Shown here piece after piece: positions 35,748-43,755 of a stretch of 64,000 bases of DNA. Source of the stretch: Arthrobacter sp. FW306-2-2C-D06B (lineage in GTDB: Bacteria; Actinomycetota; Actinomycetes; Actinomycetales; Micrococcaceae). The notes below the pieces were generated by a model that was given only the letters and a program-made list of their open reading frames with translations, was not told the origin of the DNA and ran no database searches. The position numbers were made by a program, and so were the translations under genes. The DNA lies in assembly GCF_021789175.1 (NCBI RefSeq), contig NZ_CP084560.1, positions 1,116,001-1,180,000 of the forward strand, written 5' to 3'. The number at the start of each line of letters is the position of its first letter. Within the stretch, counting starts at the first letter, position 1.

Positions 35748-36020
35748 ATGGATGAGGATGAGCGGCAGACAAGGGAACAATTGGTGGTCCTCGAGGCTCT
35801 CGAGCAGGCGATGGATCGGCGGGGCGAGGTCTTCCAGGTGGTCGAGGATTCAGAGGACGTGGACGAAGCAATCCGTCGGGTGGGTCAGCTGTTGGGCCTG
35901 GGAGAGCTGGGCAGCCGTGCAGTCCTCGACCTGCAGGTCAAAAGACTCACCCGCGACCAGCGTCAGGCCATCGCTTCCTATGCAGAAGAACTTAGATCAA
36001 GGTTGCCCGATGGGCGCTGA
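35748..36020 (+). CDS. Stand-alone GyrA/ParC coiled-coil-like small protein
   Basis: The 90-residue protein starts at ATG 35748. It resembles the coiled-coil 'tower' segment of type II topoisomerase A subunits: LEALEQAMDRRGEVFQVV, AIRRVGQLLGLGELGSRAVL, then DLQVKRLTRDQRQAI. In GyrA this is about residues 370-470 and ends in LxxRLTxxE. There is no catalytic tyrosine domain or DNA-wrapping domain. It may bind gyrase or be a repurposed fragment. The neighbours (ECF sigma, lipoprotein) give no hint. Confidence 0.65.
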   Translation: MDEDERQTREQLVVLEALEQAMDRRGEVFQVVEDSEDVDEAIRRVGQLLGLGELGSRAVLDLQVKRLTRDQRQAIASYAEELRSRLPDGR

Positions 36021-36120
36021 ACTGGTCGCGTGCGGTTGATCGTCCTGGGCCTCGCTCCCGAGCTTTCAGCGCAATGAAGTGCATTATGACCTCCGTGGCG
36101 GCGACGGCCCACGGGGAAGT

Positions 36121-36672
36121 TTAGCCCTCGACGACGGACATCGGCAGGCCGCCTCCGTGCACGCTAGGGGCGATGCTGTCTAGCTGCCAAGCGTCTCCAG
36201 ATGACCGGAACGTCGCGGTCTGGACCAGCGAGTACCCCGACGGGATGCTGCTCGGCCCATTCGCCGTCGAGGCCTGGTATTCCTCAGTCAATTCCTTGAA
36301 CCGGACGCTCGCCTCCGAACCGGTCACCTCGACCGATTCCACGGTTATTTTCGTCGAAAATGACGTATACCAGAAGCCCATTGCCTTGAATCCGGCCTTC
36401 GAACGGGCCACCTTTGAGAGGTCCCGCTCGCGCTTGGACAGGTAGGCCGCCGTCATATGCTCTCCGGCAAGTCTCATGGCAGGGGGAGTGTCGAGGACTG
36501 TACCGTTTCGATCCTCGACGGCTGCCTGGATGATGGCCGCCAGCTCGGACGGTGAGGGGCTCGAGGCTGCCCCGGGCGATCCCACCGTGATCGGACCCGC
36601 GGTGGGCTGGCATCCGGCAAGGGCTAGTCCGAGCACAGCCGCCGCGGCGACCGTGCACATCGGGCGCTTCAT
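36121..36672 (-). CDS. Predicted lipoprotein
   Basis: ATG 36672 follows GGGGACC; the frame also has a start at 36702. The 183-residue product has a lipoprotein signal (MKRPMCTVAAAAVLGLALAG followed by the Cys of the LAGC lipobox). A Ser/Pro linker and a beta-rich domain follow (WYTSFSTKITVESVEVTGSE). It resembles small NTF2-like secreted domains of actinobacteria. It should be anchored outside the membrane; function unknown. Confidence 0.75.
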   Translation of the reverse strand: MKRPMCTVAAAAVLGLALAGCQPTAGPITVGSPGAASSPSPSELAAIIQAAVEDRNGTVLDTPPAMRLAGEHMTAAYLSKRERDLSKVARSKAGFKAMGFWYTSFSTKITVESVEVTGSEASVRFKELTEEYQASTANGPSSIPSGYSLVQTATFRSSGDAWQLDSIAPSVHGGGLPMSVVEG

Positions 36673-36742
36673 CGTGGTCCCCCTTGCCGTGGATGTCCTC
36701 ACAGCCTGCCGTGCCTACCCGACCCCGTCAACGGGCGCTCAC

Positions 36743-37501
36743 TCAGGGTGGGGATGTGAGAAGCGCTTTCGACCAAAGATCCCGATGACGCTGTGCGTAG
36801 TCGGTTGCGGCCCGCCAGTGGTCCCCATGGCCTTCGACGTACATCGAGCCCCACGGTTGACGCCCAGCGTCATGGGAAGACTTTAGAAGGTGATACATCG
36901 CCGCGGCGCGCTGAAACATCGCTTGTGGAAGTTGTTCGCGCGTACGTCGATCCGCATCGTACCCACCAATGAAGGCCGTCAAATTCTGCGCGGCTTCCTC
37001 CGGCGCTTGGTTCGTATCTGAGAGCGTGAATCCCTGGGCGGCGTAGGCCAAGTCCCACAGTCGTGTGCTCGGTGCGGCAGCGTCCCAATCGATGAACGTC
37101 CAACGATCACCGATGATGAGATTCCACGGCGCCAGATCGTTATGGCAGATCAACTCTTCGCCCGGTGAAGGGATCGCTACGGTCCACCGTGCGCCGCGCG
37201 GTGGAACGAATGACTCGCTCGCGTCGTGGATCGCGCGGACCATCGCTCCGACACGATGAAGTTCCGAATGCGTGAGTGGCTCTGACCCGAGCGCGAGTCG
37301 CCCCGGAATGAACTCGGTGATTTGTCGGCCCTGCTCATCCTGGCCTAGGACCGCTGGCACATCGACGCCGGCTTCCCTAACAGCTGTCATGAACTCGAAG
37401 ACGCTCGGGGTCGAGTCCATCCACGGCTTGCGGACCGTCGATCCAATGCGTACGACGCCATCGCTGGCATTGCCACCTTCGAGTATCTGCTCGGCATCCA
37501 T
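36743..37501 (-). CDS. Aminoglycoside phosphotransferase (APH) family protein
   Basis: The 252-residue protein starts at ATG 37501. The kinase catalytic motif is ICHNDLAPWNLII (H120-N-D122) and the metal-binding motif is FIDWD (D138). The N-terminal ATP lobe lacks the usual long glycine loop and is short. Family members phosphorylate aminoglycosides, choline, fructosamine or other small substrates, and the substrate cannot be read here. It is monocistronic with possible regulation from the upstream intergenic region. Confidence 0.8.
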   Translation of the reverse strand: MDAEQILEGGNASDGVVRIGSTVRKPWMDSTPSVFEFMTAVREAGVDVPAVLGQDEQGRQITEFIPGRLALGSEPLTHSELHRVGAMVRAIHDASESFVPPRGARWTVAIPSPGEELICHNDLAPWNLIIGDRWTFIDWDAAAPSTRLWDLAYAAQGFTLSDTNQAPEEAAQNLTAFIGGYDADRRTREQLPQAMFQRAAAMYHLLKSSHDAGRQPWGSMYVEGHGDHWRAATDYAQRHRDLWSKALLTSPP

Positions 37502-37536
37502 TACTCGATGCTAGCTCCGTCCGTAAGCCGATCCAC

Positions 37537-38214
37537 TTACGGGCTCCAGTCATACATGGCGCGAAATTGACGGCTTGGTCCCGTCATAGGCTGAGGTTCG
37601 CTGAAAGGGAAGCGAGATGTGGTGTCCCAAGTGAAGGTGCCTCGGTTGACGTCCTGGTGGACGGCTATGAAGTGCACCTCGTTGATGGTCAGGGGAGGCA
37701 GTGCGGGGGCCCTCAGACGGTCGGACGCTTGTTGAATAAGTTCGGTACTTCCTTCGGCCAGGGCGTAGCCCAAGGTGAGATGAGGGTTGAAGGGGGCTCC
37801 GGGCAGGGGGTGGCTCTTGTTGATGGTGTCGGCGGCCGCGTCGCGGACCGCCGCCGTCAGTTTCGCCCATGATGACGTAATCGTCCCTCTGACCCCGAGC
37901 GAGTAATCATCCGCTTCCGGTTCGCCCAGCTCGACGCTGAACGGCTTGGTTTCGGCGGTGAGGCTCTTGAGCCTGGCCATGAAGGCGTCTATTTCTTCGG
38001 GGCTGACCTCCTCGGAGGTAACCGCGAACTGCTGCACCGTTGCATGCAGGTACTCGGCTGGCTGGATGGAGCAGTAGTCGAATGCCTCCAGGACCCGCTG
38101 ACGTTCTTCCAGCGCCGATCGGAGGTCGGGGGCGGGCAGTGCGTAGACGTGCAGGCGGTTCCGCATAGACGGCCACAAGGTCATGGGGTGCCCAAAAAAG
38201 CGCTTCACGGGCAA
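37537..38214 (-). CDS. 2'-5' RNA ligase / 2H phosphoesterase family protein
   Basis: The 225-residue protein has both HxT motifs of the 2H fold: LHATVQQF (H57, T59) and PHLTLGYA (H145, T147). ATG 38214 starts the longest frame, but ATG 38166 (MRNRLHVYAL) is nearer the fold's first strand and may be the real start. Family enzymes act on 2'-3' cyclic phosphates of RNA or nucleotides. It follows the APH gene on the same strand. Cytoplasmic. Confidence 0.8.
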   Translation of the reverse strand: MPVKRFFGHPMTLWPSMRNRLHVYALPAPDLRSALEERQRVLEAFDYCSIQPAEYLHATVQQFAVTSEEVSPEEIDAFMARLKSLTAETKPFSVELGEPEADDYSLGVRGTITSSWAKLTAAVRDAAADTINKSHPLPGAPFNPHLTLGYALAEGSTELIQQASDRLRAPALPPLTINEVHFIAVHQDVNRGTFTWDTTSRFPFSEPQPMTGPSRQFRAMYDWSP

Positions 38215-38312
38215 ACCGTAGCGTCATCGTATGAATCGGAGGTGAACCGCCTGCTTCGTGGGCAGCACGGCGCAATCGTCGGGGTGGCCTCGTTGGATTC
38301 CACGGTCACCCC

Positions 38313-38837
38313 TTAGCGGCTAAGCACCGAATCCGCAATGTGCTGCGCGGCTTGCTCCGGCGTGATGTGTGTGGTGTCGATGACCTCGGCTTCATCGTGC
38401 AACCAAGTACGAGCTGCCTCGGCGTATGGCTCCAAGTACGCGAAGCGGAACGTCGAGGGGCCGAGGTCTTTGTCGTTCTGTATGCGATCGCGGAGCGTCG
38501 CCTGATCAGCGTGGAGCACGAAATGCTGGATCGGTATGCCGTGCTCCGTAAGACCATCGCTGATCTCCCGCCAGTAGCTCTCAACCAAGACAGTCATCGG
38601 CATCACGAGTGTGCCTCCGGTGTATTCGAGCACTCGTCGAGCCGTTTCGACAACGAGCCCCCGCCACGGTTCCCAGTGCTGGAAGTTGTCCGTTGCAGGA
38701 AGCCCCGGCTTGATGTCCATGAGCACGTCACCGACCTTCTCGGCGTCGAGGACGCGCGCGTCGGGCAGCAATTGCTGCACGAGCGCGCTCGTCGTCGTCT
38801 TTCCCACTCCATGGGTGCCATTGAGCCAAACGATCAT
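38313..38837 (-). CDS. P-loop nucleotide kinase-like protein (TmrB-like)
   Basis: The 174-residue protein starts at ATG 38837. Walker A is GTHGVGKT (7-14), and it begins MIVWLNGTHGVGKTTTS, like the tunicamycin-resistance ATP-binding protein TmrB. A lid segment (RDRIQNDKD) and the motif VIDTTHITPEQAAQHI follow. TmrB-like proteins give resistance to tunicamycin in Bacillus; in actinobacteria many copies have no known substrate. It lies divergent from the next kinase. Confidence 0.75.
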   Translation of the reverse strand: MIVWLNGTHGVGKTTTSALVQQLLPDARVLDAEKVGDVLMDIKPGLPATDNFQHWEPWRGLVVETARRVLEYTGGTLVMPMTVLVESYWREISDGLTEHGIPIQHFVLHADQATLRDRIQNDKDLGPSTFRFAYLEPYAEAARTWLHDEAEVIDTTHITPEQAAQHIADSVLSR

Positions 38838-38923
38838 GGACCGAACTCTAGCGCCAAGAAGTGTCTTTCACGGGCACCCGATAGCCGATCCCGCTGGGAC
38901 ATGGCCTCTGTTAAGGTCGAAAC

Positions 38924-39409
38924 ATGCTCGTCGTCCTGCGTGGAAACTCCGGTTCCGGTAAGAGCACCGTCGCGGCCGCGCTACAGCGAGAGCTGGGCTG
39001 GCCGACTGCGATCCTCAGCCAGGATCATTTTCGGCGAATCGTCTATCGGGAGCGGGAACAGGAGAGCCTCGCCCACGCGGACCTTCTCGAAGTCGCGGCA
39101 GCTCACTGCCTCAGCGCCGGGCATCACGTCATCCTCGAAGGGATATTCAACGCCGAGCGGTATTCAGCGATGCTCGAACGCATCGCCGCCCAAAGCGACG
39201 ACGCGAGGTTCTTTGCCTTCGACCTTACGTTCGATGAAACCGTCCGCAGGCACGCTTTGCGGCCACAAGCGAGAGATTTCACCGAGGACGAGATGCGGGC
39301 CTGGTACCACGGCTGGCAGCCGCTATCGTTCGTGGAAGAGGAGCGCATCAACGCATCGGAATCGCCGGGCCGCATCGTGGCGCGCATTCTCGGCACGGCC
39401 GCCCGATAG
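38924..39409 (+). CDS. P-loop ATP-binding kinase-like protein
   Basis: The 161-residue protein starts at ATG 38924. Walker A is GNSGSGKS (7-14). The central segment AGHHVILEGIFNAERYSAML holds the Walker B-like acidic residue, and RRHALRPQARDFTEDEMRAW forms an Arg-rich lid. It resembles small zeta-toxin-like or nucleoside kinases annotated as AAA family. Substrate unknown. Divergent from the TmrB-like gene across 86 bp. Confidence 0.75.
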   Translation: MLVVLRGNSGSGKSTVAAALQRELGWPTAILSQDHFRRIVYREREQESLAHADLLEVAAAHCLSAGHHVILEGIFNAERYSAMLERIAAQSDDARFFAFDLTFDETVRRHALRPQARDFTEDEMRAWYHGWQPLSFVEEERINASESPGRIVARILGTAAR

Positions 39410-39493
39410 CCGATCCTCCGTGATGCAGTTCGTGAGGTCTTTGGGTACCGCTATGCGCGGCACGCCCGAAAAAGGTTCTGCCCTGGGTGAGGA

Positions 39494-40402
39494 TTGAGCC
39501 ATGGCAAAGCACATCCGCGGCCTATCCGCCGCGATCTACAAGCAGACTGGGTCCGTGCCCCTGTTCCAAAGTTCATCTTTATGAAGCAGATGAGGCTCCG
39601 GTACGCCGGAGTGTGCAGGGCGTGCGATGTCTCACTTCCGGCCGGGACAGAAGCTATTTATGAGAGCGAGACGAAGACCGTCCTCTGTTTGGATTGTGCC
39701 ACCGAGGCTACGGAAGCCATGTCCCCAGACCTGGAACCACCTTCTTATGATTCGTTGGCCGCTGAGTCCGGAGTAGCCGGGTCGTCCGCCCGACGCGAAT
39801 ATGAGCGCCGCAAGACGAAGGACGAAGAAAGGCTTCGCGAGAAATGGGGTCGCTTCGGTGGCCTCGCAGTCGCCCTCTCTGACGAGCGGCAAAGCACCAA
39901 GGCCTGGGACAAGGGTGCGATTGGTGAAGAACGCCTCGGCGCTCGGCTGAATGCCCTGGCCGCCGAGGACCTCGCTGTCCTTCACGACCGGCGCATTCCC
40001 GGCTCGAAGGCCAACATCGACCACATCGCCATCACTCGCGGTGGAATCTTGGTGATCGACGCCAAGCGGTACAAGGGACGGCCTGAACTGAAGGTCGAGG
40101 GCGGCATCCTTCGCCCACGGGTCGAGAAACTCCTGGTCGGCCGGCGTGACTGCACGAAACTGGTCGATGGGGTGCTCAAACAGGTCGACGTCGTGCGGGA
40201 CCTCGTTGGGGATGTTCCGGTCACCGGGGCATTGTGCTTCATCGAAGCAGATTGGCCCCTAATCGGGGGCGCGTTCTCAACTCAAGGCGTTCATGTGCTC
40301 TGGCCGAAACGGTTAGCCAAAGTGCTTTTAGAGCAGACAGCCGGCGAGGTTGATGTGGCGACGATGCGTGAGGCGTTAGCCTCGCGGTTCAAGTCTGCGT
40401 GA
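39494..40402 (+). CDS. NERD domain-containing nuclease-related protein
   Basis: The frame starts at TTG 39494 with GAGG upstream; ATG 39581 is also possible because a 27-codon frame (ATG 39501) ends across it as ATGA. The N-terminus has a CRACD..LCLDC zinc-ribbon-like pair (about 38-75). The NERD core is GAIGEERLGARL, then NIDHIAITRGGILVIDAKRY, with the D..DxK nuclease-like residues. NERD proteins are linked to DNA processing and occur near defence genes. Length of 302 residues is typical. The mid region is charged and helical. Confidence 0.8.
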   Translation: MSHGKAHPRPIRRDLQADWVRAPVPKFIFMKQMRLRYAGVCRACDVSLPAGTEAIYESETKTVLCLDCATEATEAMSPDLEPPSYDSLAAESGVAGSSARREYERRKTKDEERLREKWGRFGGLAVALSDERQSTKAWDKGAIGEERLGARLNALAAEDLAVLHDRRIPGSKANIDHIAITRGGILVIDAKRYKGRPELKVEGGILRPRVEKLLVGRRDCTKLVDGVLKQVDVVRDLVGDVPVTGALCFIEADWPLIGGAFSTQGVHVLWPKRLAKVLLEQTAGEVDVATMREALASRFKSA

Positions 40403-40611
40403 CGTCAGGCGTCAATGTTCGATGCTGTCCGGAAGCACGCTAAGGGATCCTCCAGCGGGCGCTCTCGACGCTCTGAACAAAATCTGTCTTCAGGGATTGG
40501 GTGCGCACCCTCGAAAATGCGACGTCACGAAGGACCTCCCGGCTAGCTGTCGGGCGAAGCTGGGGAAGTCCCGAAGAGCATATTGCCCATTGCTGGTTCC
40601 ATAATCAATGC

Positions 40612-40857
40612 ATGGACAGAAAGCAGCTCGAACTCACCCTTGCGGCAGAAGGTTTCTCACCGGATTCTTACGTCATGCACGGCAGCGACCGGAACGACAC
40701 GTTGAACATCGAACAGCAAGGGTCCAAGTTCGTTGTCTGTCACACAGAGCGTGGATCCCGGAGCGATGTACACGAATTTCTTTCTGAAGCTGATGCTTGT
40801 GACTACTTTTTAGAATCAATGAGACGCGCCTACCCGAGCGCAAAACGCTCCGGTTAA
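40612..40857 (+). CDS. Small hypothetical protein
   Basis: ATG 40612 is preferred because the upstream part of the frame (to 40501) looks non-coding. The 81-residue product (MDRKQLELTLAAEGFSPDSY, then FVVCHTERGSRSDVHEFLSE) has a mixed alpha/beta composition typical of immunity-like or small accessory proteins. No family is recognised. It follows the NERD gene by 209 bp. No signal or membrane segment. Confidence 0.55.
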   Translation: MDRKQLELTLAAEGFSPDSYVMHGSDRNDTLNIEQQGSKFVVCHTERGSRSDVHEFLSEADACDYFLESMRRAYPSAKRSG

Positions 40858-40903
40858 CCAGCCGAGTCCGTAGACAACTGGGGGGAAGAATTCTGCTACC
40901 CTG

Positions 40904-40980
40904 CCTGGCGCGTGAGCCGAGAGGTATCCGCTGTAACCCGCGCGAACCGTCCGGTGGGGGATCCCCTACAGGGCGCCAGG
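40904..40980. other. Possible structured RNA or attenuator element
   Basis: CCTGGCGC (40904-40911) and GCGCCAGG (40973-40980) can close a ~77-nt structure. Inside, GTGGGGGATCCCCTAC forms a perfect inner hairpin and GCGAACCGTCCGGT another. It lies between a plus-strand small gene and the end of a minus-strand kinase gene, so it may simply be a bidirectional terminator. I do not recognise a riboswitch class. Confidence 0.3.
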
Positions 40981-40999
40981 GCGTCCGTTGAACCACCGG

Positions 41000-41527
41000 C
41001 TAACGGGCGGAGTCTCCTACTGCTCCACTCAAGGTCAGGAGCTCGTCGACAACGTGCGCGAGCGGAGCGGTGGCATCGATGGCGATGCCACCGCGCGGAA
41101 TGTCCGCCTTCGTGCGATGCAACCGGAGTATGAGGTCCCGTTCCGCTTGCCGGCCCTGTCCTCCCCACTCGTCGTCCCGCCGGTCGTCGAGCCGGCGAGC
41201 CAAGGTTTCGGTGTCGATTTCGAGCACGAAGACGCCGTTGAACAGATCAATAAACTTCGCGAAGTTTCGCGATCCCCCACACAAGAACGTCACCGCCTCG
41301 CGCTGATCTGCGACGAGCGCCTTCACTTTGTCGACCCGCCATAGGTGGTGATCGTGAACGGCAAGACCAGTGACGTCCTCCACCGGTGCCCCGGTCTCCG
41401 GATCACCCTGGTACGCGAGTTCGCGATCGCCGTGAACTACGTGGTAACCGCGCCTTGCCAACTCCTCGCACACAGAGGTTTTCCCGGTTCCGGAACCGCC
41501 TTCAATGAGGAAGTTTCTCTTGCCCAT
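41000..41527 (-). CDS. P-loop ATP-binding nucleotide kinase-like protein
   Basis: The 175-residue protein starts at ATG 41527 and reads MGKRNFLIEGGSGTGKTSVC (Walker A GGSGTGKT, 10-17), then YHVVHGDRELAYQGDP. LDDRRDDEWGGQGRQAERDL forms the Arg-rich lid. It resembles AAA/nucleoside kinase-like proteins of about this size in actinobacteria. Substrate unknown. Divergent from the membrane protein gene starting at 41605. Confidence 0.7.
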   Translation of the reverse strand: MGKRNFLIEGGSGTGKTSVCEELARRGYHVVHGDRELAYQGDPETGAPVEDVTGLAVHDHHLWRVDKVKALVADQREAVTFLCGGSRNFAKFIDLFNGVFVLEIDTETLARRLDDRRDDEWGGQGRQAERDLILRLHRTKADIPRGGIAIDATAPLAHVVDELLTLSGAVGDSAR

Positions 41528-41604
41528 AGTGAATGGTAGTCAGACACTGCACCACGCGAGCGTTCGGGGATCCAATACCAGGGCAGAGGCCTACACTTTC
41601 AGGC

Positions 41605-42495
41605 ATGGGGGACTCAGAGTCAGACGTCGGGGCAACTCCGGTGATCGGGCGGGTCGCTGTCGGCGTCTGCGCCGCGGCCAACCTGACCATCCTGGGTGCG
41701 ATCATCACAGACGCGGTATCCAGCAGCGCCTCCGCGGTGCTGTCCGGCACGGCCCAATCAGGGCCCCTCGGGCTGCTGGCCTTCGGGCTCCACGCTTCCA
41801 TCATCCTCGGCCTCATCTTCGCGGTGAACTCCCTGACCGGTCCCACCCCCGACTACGGGAAGATTCTGAGTCTCTTCAGGCGCAACGACCTCAAGGGATT
41901 GAGCGAAGCCGCACCAGCCATGCCGCTCTTGAGTTTTTCGTTCCTGACTTATTGGCTTGGTTTCATGGGCGTCTCCTGGTTCGCGTGGAGACGCCACGAG
42001 CCGGCGTCTGCCATGGCCGAGGGGAGCGCCGCCCTCACACTTGTCGGCGCTGCCGGCTTGGCTCTGTGGCTGATCCAGGTGGCTCTCGGCAAGAGGTCAC
42101 CGCACTCCGCGGGAAATGGCGCGCAGGAGCACGGGGCAGTCCTTTTGGCGAACACACTCAGCCGACCGGGGAGCCGAAGGCCGATAGAGCCTTATCGAAG
42201 TAATGTCGGCATCGAGTACCAGGCAATCCGAGCCACGATACCGCTCGTAGAACTCAGCGCGACCTCAGAGGAGCTCCATTTTAGGTTTCGGTTCGGTCTT
42301 GGACTCATTTTCGGACCATGGCACTTCCGCAGGGAACAGGTATCCGAGGTGTTGACAACACGCAGACTATTTTCCACGCGAATCCACATCCGCGGGGAAG
42401 GCTTTGAGATCTATGTCTATGCGTCACCTCCGGAACCGCTGCTCCTAACTCTCGAGGAACTCGGCTACCCCGTGGACTGGATCATGCGACGATGA
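41605..42495 (+). CDS. Membrane protein with C-terminal PH-like domain
   Basis: ATG 41605 (MGDSESDVGATPVIGRVAVG) is the likely start; the open frame reaches 41533. The 296-residue product has about four hydrophobic helices (20-42, 50-80, 110-128, 140-160). A soluble C-terminus follows from about 195 (FRFRFGLGLIFGPWHFRREQ, ILHIRG-like strands), which looks like a small PH-like beta domain. No family is recognised with certainty and there is no operon partner. Confidence 0.65.
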   Translation: MGDSESDVGATPVIGRVAVGVCAAANLTILGAIITDAVSSSASAVLSGTAQSGPLGLLAFGLHASIILGLIFAVNSLTGPTPDYGKILSLFRRNDLKGLSEAAPAMPLLSFSFLTYWLGFMGVSWFAWRRHEPASAMAEGSAALTLVGAAGLALWLIQVALGKRSPHSAGNGAQEHGAVLLANTLSRPGSRRPIEPYRSNVGIEYQAIRATIPLVELSATSEELHFRFRFGLGLIFGPWHFRREQVSEVLTTRRLFSTRIHIRGEGFEIYVYASPPEPLLLTLEELGYPVDWIMRR

Positions 42496-42626
42496 CAGCG
42501 CCGGAATGCGCAGGTGGGTTCGGGTGCACGGTGAAGGATCCTTTACCGGACACTTAATGGCTCCTCTCTATTTTGGGATGGAGCTGGGCAAGTGCTTCGC
42601 GAGGAATATCCTCTCGCAGATCAGGG

Positions 42627-43280
42627 CTACGAATCATCTGTACTGCTTTGCTCCTGAGTAAGTGTCAGGAAACGCCCCGCACGCCGAAAGCCACGTACGA
42701 AAAAACCAATGCCTATGACTATCACTGCCGTGCCGATAGTCATCAACCACCCGAACAGGCTGTCGCCGCGTTCGGCAAAGTTCAGGGCCTGTGGAATAAA
42801 AAAGAGCGGCACCATCGGTTGCACGAGCAGTGCCGTGGCAAGGTTCTTTCGGAGTTGCACCGCGGCGGCCCGAATGACCGGAAGGTGGTCTGTATCCAGG
42901 GGTGCTTTTCCTGCGATCTGCCGGCGGACGTGCTTTCGTTCATCGTTGTCCAATGAGAGCAGCACATCGATCTTCCCCGACTGCGCGGCAGGTACAACTT
43001 TCTTCGCGTTATAGATTAGTCCGCCAATCAAGGCACTGAAGGCCGCAAGGGCAATCCCGGCCCCCAGAAGGGCAGGTGCATTGCCTGTAATGTCAGGAAA
43101 GACCAAAGCTCCGATGACTGCGCCGACGGCGACGGATAGGGCCAGTTCGACCGGGAAATAGCGGGTGTAATAGGTTCTTACGGCCTCACCGAGGCCGATG
43201 TCCTGAACGCCCTCGGATCGTCTCAGGGCCACTGTCCAGCGCTCATTGGACTCCGCCATGAGGTCGTCAATTCCGCTCAC
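42627..43280 (-). CDS. Membrane protein of unknown function
   Basis: The frame extends to 43424, but the first part looks non-coding. I place the start at GTG 43280, with GGGAAGAAG upstream; ATG 43259 is an alternative. The ~217-residue product has two pairs of hydrophobic helices (GAVIGALVFP and IALAAFSALIGGLI; VQPMVPLFFIPQ and IGTAVIVIGIGFFVRGF). Between them is a soluble helical segment with LLSLDNDERKHVRRQIAGKA. It is probably an integral inner-membrane protein. Function unknown. Confidence 0.55.
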   Translation of the reverse strand: MSGIDDLMAESNERWTVALRRSEGVQDIGLGEAVRTYYTRYFPVELALSVAVGAVIGALVFPDITGNAPALLGAGIALAAFSALIGGLIYNAKKVVPAAQSGKIDVLLSLDNDERKHVRRQIAGKAPLDTDHLPVIRAAAVQLRKNLATALLVQPMVPLFFIPQALNFAERGDSLFGWLMTIGTAVIVIGIGFFVRGFRRAGRFLTLTQEQSSTDDS

Positions 43281-43755
43281 AGTCTTCTTCCCATGGACAT
43301 TTCTAACGCGAATAGAAGAGTGCTGTAAATCCCAGCTGACCAAATCTTTGGGAAAAGTCAATGAGCAGAAAAGCGCGCGCACGAACTTTCGCATACGCGG
43401 GGTTTTGAGGAAGGTCTCACGCACATCGTCGTTGATAAGAGATCATTGGATTCCGCGTCGAGATCTTCAAGCCTGCACACCACATGGACTTTCGCGTGTT
43501 CGGTGCATCCGCGGGCTCAGCGCCCGCACCTCAAAGTTGATCGTCATCGCTCCGGCCGTACAGGTGCAGTGTTCCTACCAGCTGGCATTTTGGGGTTGCG
43601 GAGAACGTGGGTCAGCGGCGCCCGTAACCCGGTCGATCACCGTGCCGCGGTAACCCGCCGGTCCGGCCCGCGGAATTGCTGATCACGGCCATGTACGCAA
43701 GACCCGCACGATGAAACGCTCGATGACGGCGGGGTGGGATTATCGCAACCATTTC
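43281..43755. other. Intergenic region, no gene seen
   Basis: This ~475-bp stretch between two leftward genes has no credible coding frame: the apparent frames are shadows of the FAD monooxygenase or random. A 7-bp inverted repeat (GGCGGGG/CCCCGCC) near 43730-43780 could end the monooxygenase transcript. No promoter consensus is seen. Confidence 0.5.
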
